The notes under the pieces: model-generated
The model's input: only the letters and a program-made list of their open reading frames with translations
What the model was told of the DNA's origin: nothing
Databases searched by the model: none
Shown here: positions 1 to 12,400 of the stretch, in pieces
Numbering within the stretch: the first letter of the stretch is position 1
Layout: every line of letters begins with the position of its first letter
NCBI GenBank assembly: GCA_963920525.1
Contig: OY986439.1
Span: 18,895,319-18,959,318 of the forward strand
Origin: Dichetophora obliterata
Taxonomy: Eukaryota > Arthropoda > Insecta > Diptera > Sciomyzidae
Length of the DNA: 64,000 bases
Direction: 5' to 3'
Translations under genes and position numbers: made by a program

Positions 1-295
1 TTTAACAAGAAATAACATTATCATGGTAGAATCATGGTTTGTACGAGTTTTATAGCTACTTAAATTAAATGATTAATTTGAAACTTGTGAAAAAAATCAT
101 GCTACAAGATGTTATCTCACTAATGTCCAAAAGGGACACCACTGTTGGAGCACCAAACAGCAGAGGCTTATAAAATTGTTTGCTAAATTTAGTGTTTGAA
201 CTGTAGTATGTACTTAATTTTTTAACTTAAAGTTTGGATTAATACATGCTATTTCATGAAATCGGGATTAACAATTTACTGGCATCCACACTTAC
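1..295. other. Downstream intron or flank of GOT1 gene, nothing recognised
   Basis: This is AT-rich sequence beyond the donor of the last visible GOT1 exon. I looked on the minus strand for an acceptor followed by a GOT1-like tail and found none that I would defend. Confidence 0.4.
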
Positions 296-919
296 CTTTT
301 GTAAAAATGGCGTATTCAATATAGTACCTAAGATTGGCACGCGACCCAAGAAATTTATGGCCACAGGAAAAAAGCCACTGCAAAAATACTTATTACATTT
401 CGACCAATTTAATATGAGTGTTTCATTTACCTGAAAAGCACAAAGAATCCATATGATTCAATGATCATGCCGATTATTGGGAAACCAAGCAAGACTACAA
501 AAATTCCGCCAAAGAAGGAAATTGTTCCTTTTATTTTATGACGTTGAAAGAAAAATCTAAACGTTCGCTCCACACCAATTACACATCCTAAACCACTCAG
601 AAAAAGGATCTGTAACAAAAGTAGTTTGTTTTATACTTAAAAATATCATGTGTAAAATTGTTGCTTACATTTCCAATGGCCAAGAGGCCTTTATCGAAAA
701 GGAAAAGCACGCCCAAAAAGAGAAACGAGACACCGAAACTTGCCAGACCAATTCCGATTTCTATAAACATGCAAATTACGACAAACATTAATATTAAAAG
801 AAAAAACATGCCAACTTTTTGTACGACTGATTAATCGACCAGTCACTGGCAGAATTGCAATTAGTTTTGTCGCAGCAGTGTCCTCTTTGCTTACTTTGTA
901 AATCTGTTACTTCAATCAT
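296..919 (-). CDS. GOT1-family Golgi vesicle transport protein, four coding exons, last exon missing
   Basis: The predicted product is a small four-helix membrane protein of the GOT1/SFT2 type, which acts in ER-Golgi and intra-Golgi vesicle transport. Coding exons on the minus strand are 919-895, 760-669, 609-431 and 377-296. They are joined by GT-AG introns with consistent phase and give 126 codons. The start is the ATG at 919, reading MIEVTDLQ before the first splice, which matches the usual GOT1 N-terminus. Later motifs are [30 protein letters not shown] ([13 protein letters not shown]), [15 protein letters not shown] and [15 protein letters not shown]. The family is usually about 138 residues, so roughly a dozen C-terminal residues are missing. 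Exon 4 ends at a strong donor (AAG|GTAAGT), and I found no convincing terminal exon in 1-295, so it probably lies beyond the window edge. Reading through the donor would add 13 residues that do not resemble the family. Confidence 0.9.
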
Positions 920-1530
920 ATCGTATTGATTTATAAATTTCTGATATTATTTTGTATGTTTTATGGCTTGTATTTTATTATTTACAAAAAACTTAACAGT
1001 CGTGCTAAAACTCCACGTAAACGGATTTTCATTGTTGGGATACAAACAGCTGATTTTGTCATTTCGTATTAACGTCAATTTTTAACTAACTTTATACGAG
1101 ATGTCTATGAGCCAATTCCAATAAATATCAATGGAAGGTTTCACACGAGAAGAAAATTAATCCAAATTTGCTATTGTTTTTCCAGCTAAAATAAACAAAC
1201 TCTGCTAGAGCGAAAATAAATTTCAAACATAATTAAAATTTTGACGCTCAAGACCTGAATCATTCAGTCAAAGAGAGTAAAAGAGATATGATGAACTTCA
1301 GCATTTGCTTCTCTTGTGAAACCATCCAATAGCACAGCGACTACACTTTTCAAAACTTTAACGGTGCCATGGTTGAATTATATAAAGTTAAGTAACCATG
1401 AAACTGTTCTTTTTGTATGCTCTTTATCAAAAAAACCACTACAAAACTTGGATCGCCAAATGTCAAAGTAAAAGAAAAAAGCAAGTAAACAATCAATTCA
1501 AATTCTGATTAGAAGTCAACATTTTAAATT
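920..1530. other. 5' flank of GOT1 gene, no gene seen
   Basis: Non-coding AT-rich sequence upstream of the GOT1 start codon. It must hold that gene's promoter and 5' untranslated region, but I see no TATA box or initiator strong enough to mark. Confidence 0.4.
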
Positions 1531-1618
1531 TTAAATTTGTGTTTGAAATAAATATTTTCGAAGCCGGTAAAGAGGCAACGTGAAACAACTGGTGGCTTGC
1601 CATCATAAGTGTCCTCAA

Positions 1619-3349
1619 CCAAGGTTGCCAGCCAAAATTCGGAGCAATTCCCATGAAAATCACCTTTTTCCCAAAGTAACATAAATTAAATACCACCGAA
1701 ATTACCATGGTAAAGGTAAGCAAAAAAATTCTTACAGCAATTAAAAAATACCATAAAAAATCCCACGATCATTATACCACCAAAAATCCCATATGCATTT
1801 AAAAATCCCACAAAAAATCCCATACGTATTAAAAACTGCTACGAAAAATCCCATATGTATAAGAAATTTTAAAAAATTTACAAATACCAGAAATTTTTGC
1901 ATTTAAATAAGCAGAAATAAATAGACACGTCCATAGTTAAAAATTTTGCATTTATTGTCTTTGTTTCAAAACTATAACAAATTGTTTCACATAAAGTTAA
2001 TTATTATACATATCACATGTTTTAATCTTATATTTGAGATCGTGCATTTTATTTGTTTCCATTTAATAATTTTTAAAATGATTTTTTTATGCTTATAAAA
2101 ATAAAATAATAAAAAATAAACAAAATAAAATAAAAATATTGTTTTCAAATATATTTGTGGCTTGTGAGATTATAAGCAATTCATTTTAACACAATATGAT
2201 TTTTAAAAAATTTATGTACATATTTCTAATATCAAATAATAAAAGTGACTTCAGAATAAAAAATACATATTTATATTTCTGCTATCTGAAATGATAAACA
2301 GTTAATTTAACACAATATGATTTTTCAAAAATGTAGGTACTTATTTCCTATACAAAATAATGTTAGTGACTTTAAACATAAAAAATAAACAAAATAAAAC
2401 AAATATTAGTTTTCTACGATATTTGTGCTTTGTAAAGAGATAAATAGTTAATTTCAACACAATATGCTTTTTAAAAATGTAGGTTCTTATTTCTAATATA
2501 AAATAATATACATAACTGACTTCAGAAATAAAAAATAAACAAAATAAAATAAATATAAAGTTTTCAAAAATATTTCTGCTTTGTGACTTCATATAAATAT
2601 TTTTAATTCATTAAGAACGTTTTAAAATAATATTAGTAATGTTTTTGGTGTTCGTATATATCAGGGATGGAAAACGTGCGAACACATTTTTTACACTTAT
2701 TTTACACTAACTATTTACAACTAAAGAAATAATAGTGGTATTCAATGAACGCCGTATTTGTGATGTTAATAGCATAAGAGCGATATTTTTCCATAAGCTC
2801 ATTTTGCGACGTGAGCAGCTTACGACACAAAATTGTGGTATAAACAGAGCATATAATGCATAAAATGGTAAATGTGATTTAATTTTGATTTTAAAAGATA
2901 ATTGCTTACCAATTGATTCGATAAGTAAACTTGCAAATATTATCTATTATTGTTTTGGTAGTACTTATATATTTCACTTTTTTTTTTAATTCTAAAATAA
3001 TTTTTGTAAGCTTAACGCTTGCATGCAGAAATGTAGAATTTTCAGAAAAGGTCAGAATTTTGTTTAGAAAAGAATGCGCTATTAGTTTTTATTAAATTTT
3101 GTGATGTCAACTTGTTCTTAAAACAAATATGCAATTTAATCGTTTATATTAAGGGTAAGTTTGAAGAAATGTACAGCGTAAGCTTATAGTTTTAAAAAAT
3201 TTTAAGAAAAATTCCCAAATTCCCATGCAATTAAAAATACCACGCTGAACTCCCACGCCAATTAAAAAATACCTCGCTGAATTAAAAAATACCATGGGAA
3301 TTCCCAAAAAAAATTCGAATGGGATTTTTCCCACAATACTGGCAACCTT
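1619..3349. mobile_element. Non-autonomous hAT-like DNA transposon, 1.73 kb
   Basis: The termini are AAGGTTGCCAG (from 1621) and its exact inverse CTGGCAACCTT (3339-3349). They are flanked by an exact 8-bp direct repeat GTCCTCAA at 1611-1618 and 3350-3357, the duplication length typical of hAT elements. Just inside both ends the short motif AAAAATCCCA or its inverse recurs many times (1740-1860 and 3200-3330), like subterminal transposase binding sites. No transposase frame is present. The body is very AT-rich and contains a tandem array. Confidence 0.75.
2130..2600. repeat. Imperfect tandem repeat, about 120-147 bp unit, 3-4 copies
   Basis: The string ACACAATATG(A/C)TTTTT recurs near 2190, 2310 and 2457. 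Each copy is followed by a similar TATTTCTAATA...AATAATA...GACTT block and an AAAATAAACAAAATAAAA stretch. The array is internal to the hAT-like element. Confidence 0.6.
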
Positions 3350-3500
3350 GTCCTCAAGTTTACCCAAGACTTGTTCTTCCAACTTGGCAAGATCATCGTC
3401 ACCAGCGCCAGATAGTACAAAGCGCGATGCTTTGTAATGGTTTTTAATGTAATCTCTCAGGTCAGACTTGCCAATGGATGTTGTTAAATGTTGTTAACTG

Positions 3501-3856
3501 AGCTAGCACATAGCTTAGTGTTCGATTATTAAATCAATTAAAACAGAAAATCTATCTTTTTATTTTAAACTTCAATCAATTATTTCTATTTTGAAATAAA
3601 AATGTAAAATAAACAATACTTTAGAGAACTGAAGTTTTTCACATTTTGATCGCAGAATATGAAAGTAAAATTACTACACCGAACAGTTGTTTTTGACATC
3701 CGCCGACATATATGCGCTCTTAGCTTACTCAATCTTATGCTTAAAACTCAATAGTGCGTTAGGTCGGTCGGCCGTTAATCGTACTTTGGTCTGCGTTGTA
3801 AGAACTTTTCCATACAAATGTCAAAACGGACGACCTCAAAAGTTTGCAAAACTTAA
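3501..3856. other. Non-coding stretch, nothing recognised
   Basis: AT-rich sequence between the core-protein fragment and the next MITE. A short GC-richer block around 3750-3850 encodes nothing I recognise. Confidence 0.3.
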
Positions 3857-3858
3857 TA

Positions 3859-4124
3859 GGTCTGTTCCCGTACTCTATTCAAGTAGCTTGAAGTTGCTTG
3901 AAAGCGTTATTTTACAAATTGTTAAAGCTCGAGAGAGTAGAATCACATGCAAAATATCACTCCCTCATCTATTACAATTACTTGAAATTAGTACGATTCA
4001 AGTAACTTAAATTAATTGGAATAGATTAGAGAGTGTCATTTTGCATGTAATTCCTCTCTCTCGAGCTTCAAAATAAAGCTTTCAAGCAAATTCAAGCTAC
4101 TTGAATCGAGTACGCGAACAGACC
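3859..4124. mobile_element. MITE, 266 bp, long terminal inverted repeats
   Basis: It starts GGTCTGTTCCCGTACTC and ends with the inverse GAGTACGCGAACAGACC. The arms stay complementary inward through AAGTAGCTTGAAGTTGCTTG and then CTCGAGAGAG and its inverse. TA flanks both ends (3857-3858, 4125-4126), which suggests a Tc1/mariner-type TA duplication. No coding capacity. Confidence 0.75.
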
Positions 4125-4126
4125 TA

Positions 4127-4838
4127 ATGTTGCGTTGACAGATCTTGCCTCTGCCATTTCGGTGATGCCAATAAAAGGAGCTATTAAAAAATCCCACAAA
4201 ACTACCCTTTATCCCAAATCATGCAGTCAATCAATGCAGTAATCAATGGATGTGGGTTAAATTTTTATAAATCAATAATTTATTACAATTACTGTAATAA
4301 AATCCTTTAACGACGTACTTTAAAAAGTTAAGATATTTTTTTAATATGTTTTATATAATAAAAGTATTCTTGCATATTGGCAATATTATAATTTAAGCAA
4401 TTAGTTATTTTTATCAGGGAGGGTATACTGATTGTGAAGAACAGTCCTTAAAGTCGATTCTGCATTTGCAGCATATATGTCAGCTGCAAAATATTGCCAT
4501 ATGTTGTCAAAAAGTTTTTAAGTTGTAATTTTCAAAATGATTTATGAAATTTTAAGAATTGAATATTTGTTACTCTTGTTCCAATTCACAAATTCTTACC
4601 TCTAATTGATTTTTTTACTGGCTGCTGGTAAGAAATAAATTAACATTCGAAAAAAGAAAACAGCTTCTTTATGATAAAGATTTGCCACCTCGTTTGCTCA
4701 CCTAATGAAAGAGCAAATATATCTGGTTTGTGGAAAGGCTTCTCTATTCAAATTGATAAATCTGATAAACTTACACACTTTATACTATTTATAAGGGTAT
4801 TGCCCATTTGCATGAATCCCCATAATATGTGAAATAAT
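4127..4838. other. Non-coding stretch, nothing recognised
   Basis: AT-rich with no long reading frame and no clear repeat ends. Confidence 0.3.
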
Positions 4839-5966
4839 AGAGGTATTCACTATCTAGTGAATTTGGCTGTGCATTTGAGCACGAACAAAATATTCATGGT
4901 TTTATGCACTTAACACTAACAAAATATACATATATGCAAACGCTTCTATTTTCTATAAATGCACAGCATCGACCCTAGTACATAAATAGGTTTCGTGCAT
5001 GTGCTTATTAAACAGCTGACATTTGGCGCGTGAAAATTCAATTTGAAATTAATTTACTAGTTGATTGATTGAGGCAGACTGAGGTTTTTATGGTAAGTTT
5101 GATATTTTTATGGTTTATTGATAATTATCAGTTCATCAAGAGTTTTATATGTATTTTTTCGGGAGCAGCAATTTTCACTAAATCATCCACAGTTTTTACG
5201 CTTTTTCTTGGCATATCTACCTTTAGCCCACAAATTAACACTTTTATGTTTGAATCAGCTGATTTTTCTGCTGTGGGGTCTAGTTTATAAGCTGGACCTA
5301 TTAATTTTTCCCTCAACATTTCTTTTGAACCCACCTACACTCTATCTGCTACCCTTCTGGGTGTCTCCATACAAAAACAAAACACAAAATAAAAAATTTT
5401 CTATTATAGTACATATGAACAAATCTATTACCCTTAAGGGAGGTACAATTTTTGAGCTGCTCCTATTAAATTTCCCCCCTACATTTCTTCTTAACACACC
5501 TACACTATATCTGGCACTCTTCTGGGGGTCCCCATAAAAAACACAAAAAAAAATAGAAACAAAAAGTTCTATTATAGTTTATATCAAAAAAATATAAGTC
5601 CCTAAGAAGGGTTAAATGTATGATCTGGTCCTATTAATTAAACTTTATCTGCCACCCTTGTGGGGGTCTCCATACTAAAAACACGTAAAAAAAAAATATC
5701 ATTGCTCGTGCAAATAAAAACCTGACGAATGAGACTCGAAACAGTTTCCTTATCAAAGATTAAAAATTTTTCTCAATAAATTTTTCTGCATGTTCATATT
5801 TCATTTATGAAATATTTTCTTTTCCTAGCCAACACTTGATTATGACAAATAAGACATACTTTAATAAATTTCACAATCAAAAGTGCGGTGTGCTCACGAA
5901 AATCTAACTGCACAACTACAAGTCCTTAACTGCACTGGCAAGTGCACTGAATCGTGAATACCCTCA
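4839..5966. mobile_element. 1.1-kb non-autonomous element with GAGGTATTCAC termini
   Basis: The left end AGAGGTATTCAC and right end GTGAATACCCTCA are inverse. The right subterminal block (CAAGTGCACTGAATCGTGAA) is shared with the 259-bp MITE at 14231-14489 and the fragment at 60332-60472, so this is a longer family member. It holds a ~165-bp tandem array but no transposase. Confidence 0.6.
5295..5690. repeat. Tandem repeat, about 165-bp unit, 2.4 copies
   Basis: Units begin near 5297, 5461 and 5630 with CCTATTAA. Each carries CTATCTG(C/G)(C/T)ACCCTT.TGGG.GTC followed by an A-rich block. The array accounts for overlapping open frames on both strands, which I do not regard as genes. Confidence 0.65.
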
Positions 5967-6914
5967 TATTGTTATATATGTGTAGCAGAGGTGCAGTGAT
6001 TGAGCTTACTCATCGTCATGTTAGATCACTCATCGTGATGTGAGTTCGCTAGCAATAAATAAACTTACTATTATTTATTCAAAGTAAAAATAAATCTTTT
6101 AATTATAATATTATTATGTATTTATACGTTATTATTTATAATATATTAATTAATGCATTAGTTTTAATATAATATATAATTATATTATATATATATCATA
6201 TTAAATTCATCAAAATCATTATTATATTACTTTAAAAGCATAACATTTTAAAAAAGTTACACCAATTATAAAATCCCACAATTATCCAATGAAAATCTTT
6301 GTTACAATCGAAATACAAGAAAGAAATTTCTCAATGAAATCCAGCATTAGCATGGAATGTCAAACGCACAAACTAGTAGAAAAATTCTCTACCTATAACT
6401 TTAAGGTACTTTACCCCTGCTTTAGATTTTGACGTGATGAGGTCAAAGCAAAGTCTGAGGTCGAATTTAGTGTTACTTCATAAGAACTCGTTGTTTCTAG
6501 TCTAGCTATCAAAGGCCGACCGACATAACACGACATCGGCGTGCACATAGCCGTGCAGTATGGATGTTGTTGTATTCTCCAAAATTTTGACAGTTTCGCA
6601 TTGGAAGCAATAACAAAATTATCTGCTCGCCGATAGCAAACGAGCATCGTGTAATATAGGCATTATAAACTAACAAAGTTCCCAGACGTGTTCGCCTGTT
6701 TGTGGCGTTGTCTGAGAATCATTTTGAAGGTTCGTGAGTTGGTCTGCCAAAAATCAAAAACTTTTGATTTTTTGAGGGTGGAGTTTCTGGTTGTACAACA
6801 TATGATATTGAAATCACTTTTTCAAAATTGCAAAGTGATTTCAAAGTGTTCCCATCTGGCATGTCATGACAGCTAAATTTAATTTGACAATTAAGATTTC
6901 ATTTGATCAATTTA
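5967..6914. other. AT-rich intergenic stretch, no gene seen
   Basis: 6060-6210 is almost pure A/T with TATATAAT-like runs. 6410-6660 is GC-richer, but I recognise no protein in it. A small hairpin (GAAATCACTTT and inverse) lies at about 6810-6842. Confidence 0.3.
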
Positions 6915-7026
6915 AGAATGAGCACATCGTGAAGGAGCAATTGCGTTGTTGCATTTTTTTTGCCATTTCTGGAGCTCTTAAAATTGTTTCTCCAAAATTG
7001 TTACTAGCAATTGCTCCTCACTGAAG
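6915..7026. repeat. Short fold-back repeat
   Basis: GAAGGAGCAATTGC at the left pairs with GCAATTGCTCCTCACTG at the right, with an imperfect stem between. It looks like a tiny MITE of about 110 bp. Confidence 0.45.
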
Positions 7027-7540
7027 CACCAAGTCTTTTTAGTTTCATATTTCCTTTGTTTTGCATTTTTAAATTTTTATCATTGTTATTGTTTTTTTTT
7101 TTTAATAAATAATTAGTTGTCATTGCCAATTGTCAATATAAAAATTTAACATAAGATGTATAGTGCTGGATACTGATATAACTTTTAAGGGATACCACAT
7201 TGCATTTTATGAGATTTTGTTGAAATCACAAGATTTTAAAATCTTAAACTTAAATAGAGAACTCGCTGATTTCAATATGGATTTTACGAAATCTCACAAA
7301 ATCTCAAGATTTTGAGCAGATGGAAACATAGTATTATTAAGAAGCCTAGCATGGAGTGAGATTTATTGATGATAAGATTGATGTGATCTTTAAAATGTCA
7401 ACAGGGGTCTAATAGAATCTAGAAAACCAAGATCTTTCTTTAAAGTAACCCTTTCAAGTTGACATGAATTTATGGAATAAGGGCTAATTAAAGGAAATGA
7501 TGACTGACCTACATAAAGTGAAGCATTAGCATTTGGAAAC
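7027..7540. other. Non-coding stretch, nothing recognised
   Basis: AT-rich. It holds loosely repeated ATTTTGTGAGATTT-like words at 7210-7310 but no defined element. Confidence 0.3.
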
Positions 7541-7544
7541 GTTG

Positions 7545-8465
7545 AGATGTAATTTATTTAATTCACACCAGGCAAAGACTGAGTCGATGTCTGATTGAAG
7601 TAAATATTCATCAGCCTACGATTTAATAGATCGGAATAGTTTAAGATCATCCGCAAAAAGAAGGCACTGGGAATGACGTATGACCGTGTACAAATCGATA
7701 ATAAATAGAAGGAACAGGAGGGGCCCTAGATGGCTTCCTTGAGGAACACCAGATGTAACTTCAACTTAAAGATGTTAGATGTGAAATCCTTTATTATAAG
7801 GACTGGATGTGGTTAGATAGGTGCGATTGGAACCATCTCAAAAGATTTGAAGGGAGCAAAGTTTCAAAATGAAATTTTTGTGGCTGACTTTGTCGAGCGC
7901 CTTCGCAAAATCAATAAATATAACATCGGTTTGTAGGCCAGCTTCAATGTTTTTAAAAACAAAATTGCAAAAGAGTGCCAGAATGTTGATTTACCGGTTC
8001 AGAACCCACGCTGTTCAGGGGATATAACATTTTTGATATGAAATTACACTTTGTCATAAATGATTTTATCAAAAACTTTAGGGGTACAGGAAAGTTTACA
8101 AATGGGTCTATAATTTTTTATATCCAGTTAAGAACCGTTAACAGTTTATGAACAGATTATGAACAGTTAAGATAATGTTTCCAATTATCTAAAAAACAAC
8201 CCGCGGGTAAAAAATACCTAAATTACAAGAAAAAGGTTGATGCCAGAGATACGGCGCAATTTTTCAATACCGTTTGAGCTATGCCATCAGGGTCTGTAGT
8301 TGGGCAATTTTTACGGTTTGACAGAGCAGATTTAATATCTTCTATCGAAAAAGATAGATTACCAAGATTCAATACTGATTCAGAAGGGCTAATAAGTGAT
8401 ACCGGATCACGATTAGAAGCCAGGGAATAAACATAAATTTTTCGTTCGCTCATTTTTCGCACACA
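7545..8465 (-). pseudogene. LINE (jockey/CR1-like) reverse transcriptase remnant
   Basis: Minus-strand translation, in more than one frame, gives successive non-LTR reverse transcriptase motifs. Around 8280-8340 is IEDIKSALSN...TTDPDGIAQTVLKNC, the region before the fingers. Near 8000-8100 is VFDKIIYDKV and SPEQRGF. At about 7895-7945 is DVIFIDFAKALDKVSH, holding the first catalytic aspartate. At about 7640-7760 is SGVPQGSHLGPLLF followed by FADDLKLF, the FADD active site. Frameshifts and stops break it up, so it is a dead copy. The DxxFAKAFDKVSH and SGVPQGSxLGPLLF signatures are those of jockey/CR1-type elements. It is not full length. Confidence 0.8.
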
Positions 8466-9417
8466 GTAAGCGAATAAACGTATCCATTATTTTCGAGAAT
8501 CCCTGAAATGGTTGGCTTAGTATAGTATAATAACTCCTACAATACAAAATAAATGATCTTATGATTAACCCTTTCAATGACAAGGATAAATCAAGAACAA
8601 ACTAATTTTTTGAGGTGATATTCCTATCATTTAGGTCCTAAAAAGATAAAAAACATAAATTTGAAAAAACGCAGCTATTATTATTATTATTTAAGCCATA
8701 AAGAGATAAACAAACATAAATATGATTTTTTTTCCGGTTTATTTTTTCTTATAATACTAGCCAAAAAATTTATTTGCCTTTATTCAGCACAAAATCAAAA
8801 ATCCAACTGACTTTAATATCAAATATCTCTCTAAATTTATTTTTATCATGTTGGTTCATCTATTTTTCATAGAACCAAACGTTTTGATTTAAAAAAAAGC
8901 GTTGAAAAATACGAATTACTTTCTGACGTATCTAATATATTGAAAAAATCCTAAAACATAAGTTATAAAACATTTGTATTGGAACAAAAATATGCAATTT
9001 TGAATAAAGTTACTAATTATAATGAAAAAAAAAACATTCAAATTCAAGAATTGCTGCCAATTAGCTATAATGCAAGCTAAACGAATCGAGTTTGGACACT
9101 GCAAGAGAAATATGCACAGAAAAACCATAAAATAAAATTGTACAAGTACGAAAAATGCTGTACTTTGTACGTGAAGAATAAAATCGTGTCAAAAATGATA
9201 CTAAAATCACATGTACAACATTGCTTGTTTCGATCTCTATTGAGCAGTAGCTAAACTAATACGTTGTCCGCCATTTTTTGTACTTTCGGCGCATCGCCAT
9301 TTTTTCATTTAATTGTGCTTGGGTTTGAATGTGTACTCTTTTAAGCGTGGCTAAATCCTAGTGCAAAAAATTGATTTTTACATAAAAGACATATATTAAT
9401 TTTTATAAATCAACAAA
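8466..9417. other. 5' flank and untranslated leader of cabeza
   Basis: No gene is seen. The GC-richer stretch around 9230-9330, about 100-180 bp before the start codon, is the likely promoter and leader region, but I cannot place a start site. Confidence 0.35.
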
Positions 9418-12400
9418 ATGGATCGTAAGTTTAAATTGCATATGAAATTGATGTGATTTATATAACAGCGGTTTGTTTTATGTAGGAGGTGGTTATGGCG
9501 GAGGTGGTGGTGGTGGACAAGGAGGTGGTTACAATAATTTTTCTGTGCCCCCACCCAACTTTCAGCAAATGCCGCAAAAAAGTGGTGGCTACAACGAACC
9601 TCCACCATCATACAATAAGCCAGGAGGAGGTAAGATGATTAGCAAATTTCTTAAAAATTAAAATCGGCGACCACAGTGGGAGTTTAATTTATTGTCTGTT
9701 TGCCAAAATAAAAGGTTACGACGGCGGAAATCGTGGTGGTGGCGGTGGTGGTGGAAGCTGGAACGAACGTGGCGGAGGAGGAGGTGGCTATGGGTATGTA
9801 TCTATTTTTGCATGATTCTTAATACAAACCACAAGCAAAGGCACAGAAACTCAATTTTCATTAAAACCGTGCCATATATTTCTTTAATTGCTAAAAGTAA
9901 GCTTAATTTAAAGAAGATTTTAATGGTGGGTAAGCTGCAACTAAAGAGCGTTAATATCTTATATGTGTAAAAAATAAACTATTACTTTTATTTGCTTCTC
10001 AACTGTACCGACAAAAATAGAAATGAAATGACCAGGAAATAAGTTTGCAAAATAAGGTATGAACAGAATCCTCTCAAAATGAGATTGCTTAACGCAGAAA
10101 TGATAAAGCATACCTACATATAAAGTCCTCTCAACAAAGTAACTAATGGTTATAGTCAATCGCAACCCGGCATAATTAAAACAAACTAGAAATAGGATAC
10201 ACAATATATAAAATGGTATAAGCTTAAAAATAAATATTGGTTTAAAAATATTGAGAGCAGCTCGTGAAGATAAAAAATTAGCCCTCTAATACTCTAATGT
10301 CAAGTCCATTTCATATTAACCGATGGCGTGGAGAATAAGTATATTTATGTTCTTTTACCTAAAATTATTGATTAAGAACTAATTGCGATTTATGTATTCG
10401 ATTTATTATAAATACGAACTAGAGGTAAAGTAATGCAATGGTGTGCTCCCTTAATTGTAGAACTTTGCAATTAATGTTTGTCTTTGTTGTCTTAGAACTA
10501 AGAAGAACAATAATACTTCTTTCCAATGTTACGCCCAGTGAAATCGATTTGTATCGGAATCATCATTAACGGACGTGATTATAACATATATATATGCACA
10601 TGCAGTTTATCTTAGCAGCAATAAACCATATGGCATCAAACTAATTTGACTAAATTGGCTTAAGATCATAGCATTTTTTAAAATAAATTTTTTTAGAATG
10701 AAATAAATGGAAATAAATGCCAAATGGTATTTTATCTCCGAAGGTATAACATGGTCGAATGCTGTGTAAACATAGTTAAATAATTTGTTAAGCTAAATTA
10801 TTGAGGCCTCCAGTTAAAGCATGCATTTGGATGGAGATCTTTGCTTTCGTAAAAGGTCAATCAGTACAATTTATTTATATAATCGTAGTCAACTTTAAGA
10901 TTCTGTTTCGTTATAAAAGCCACCACAACTTGAAATGATTAAAGTTCCAAGTGTAAAGAAATTTCTGAATGGAGTGACGCTGCATCTACTCCTGGTGTAA
11001 AGATAAAAATGTCACCCTCAAAACTTTTATTTTATAATACAAGGTTAAATTTTCTCAAAGATGGTTTATTAGTAAAGTGTAAAAATCGCACCAAATAGTA
11101 TGTCATTTAACAAATAAATTCAGTTGTCATCGAGTCTGCATTGAACTTAAACTAAATCTGATCTGATCTTGAGAAATACTCTATGCCGAACTTAGTTTGC
11201 ATCAAACTAGGTTGAATGAAGGTTTTCATATATTTTAATATGAATTTCTTATTATCACCTCTTTCATAAAATTTAGAGGTTAACTTATCTAACGACAATT
11301 TTGGGCTAGAAAAATATTTCCGAATTTATGGTAAACAAATTTTTCACTTTAAAAATTTTAGCTAAACTTTACTCAATAGTGTTAACTAATGTAACTATAA
11401 AGCAATTAAAAAAACTGGTTTTTATTTTAAGAGTGTCCTCTTGGCAAAAAAACTGCTAAATAAGAGTATTTTTTACTTATAAATAATTGGTCTAATTAGG
11501 TTTGATTGCTGTACTTCAGCTAAGAATACTCATTTTGGTAATACAATATTTTAAAGATATTCTTATACAAACTAAGGTGTTTTTCTAGCAATGGTACTAC
11601 TTTAATTTATGTTGAGAAGCAAACGCAGTGTATATGTATGCATGTATGTGCTCTACTGCGTATTGTCAAAGCAGGTATTTATTTTTTAAACTTATTTTTT
11701 TATACACAATCCTTTTACATAAAAATGCTTTGACCAATAATTTTGAAAGTAATTTAAAGGATTTAAGGCGTGTTTATTGCTACAACAAGTGTGAATAAAA
11801 CATTATCTGGTTTGGTATGCTACGATCGGTACTGGCGTTAACGTCGTTAATGTGGAAAACTGAAAAATAAACTTGTGCACAATGGTAAATGTTAATATAC
11901 TCAAGGTTTGAGATCGATCTCCTAACAGAAATAAATGAGACTACGTTAGCCTTGTGAGTGTGTAAATAAAATCTAAACTGAATCTTTGGCCACAACCAGG
12001 CTCAAACAACAAGATATTTTGTGAATATTTGTACAACGACTTCTTTGAAATGGTGGTACTTGCTTGTGTATTCAGATCATTTAAGACTTAACAAATCTAT
12101 AAAAATACTTCACCAAATCCAAACTGTACATTTAAATGAGTATTCAATATCCTATTTTAGAAATGGAGGCGGCAACAAGGACAACTTCAACAAAGGTAAA
12201 AGAAATACAGACAACAATTGCGTAAAGTATTATTAAAATTAATTTACTACTACATTCATAAATTGTTAAAAAATTCGTTAGACCTGTTATTCAGCAATTT
12301 TTTAAAGTTACGCCCTAGGATATGTATTTTTATAACTAAGAATTATAAAAATTTTGTATTTATAAGAGTTGTTTAGACAACTACAAATGTATTTAAATTA

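Larger units (their letters stand above)
1535..3500 (-). pseudogene. UQCRC1 / MPP-beta-like fragment split by a transposon
   Basis: Two minus-strand pieces, about 3490-3350 and 1618-1535, join in frame when the intervening element and one copy of its 8-bp target duplication are removed. The first piece reads SIGKSDLRDYIKNHYKASRF then VLSGAGDDDLAKLEE; the second reads EDTYDGKPPVVSRCLFTGFE. In the M16 metalloprotease family of complex III core protein 1 and mitochondrial processing peptidase beta, the same stretch is the DLVDYI..HYK..R.VL..AGG segment followed about 40 residues later by C.FTG.E. Only some 65 residues remain. An in-frame stop lies just upstream, no splice donor follows the last homologous residue, and a 1.7-kb insertion interrupts it, so I call it a dead fragment. 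Which paralogue it came from cannot be decided by eye. Confidence 0.65.

Noticed and set aside
5118..5537. 139-codon plus-strand frame
   Set aside because: It lies in a tandem array within a non-autonomous element, with low-complexity translation and no homology.
7195..7310. Possible MITE made of GAGATTTTG / CAAAATCTC words
   Set aside because: Arms are too short and diverged, and no borders or target duplication could be set.
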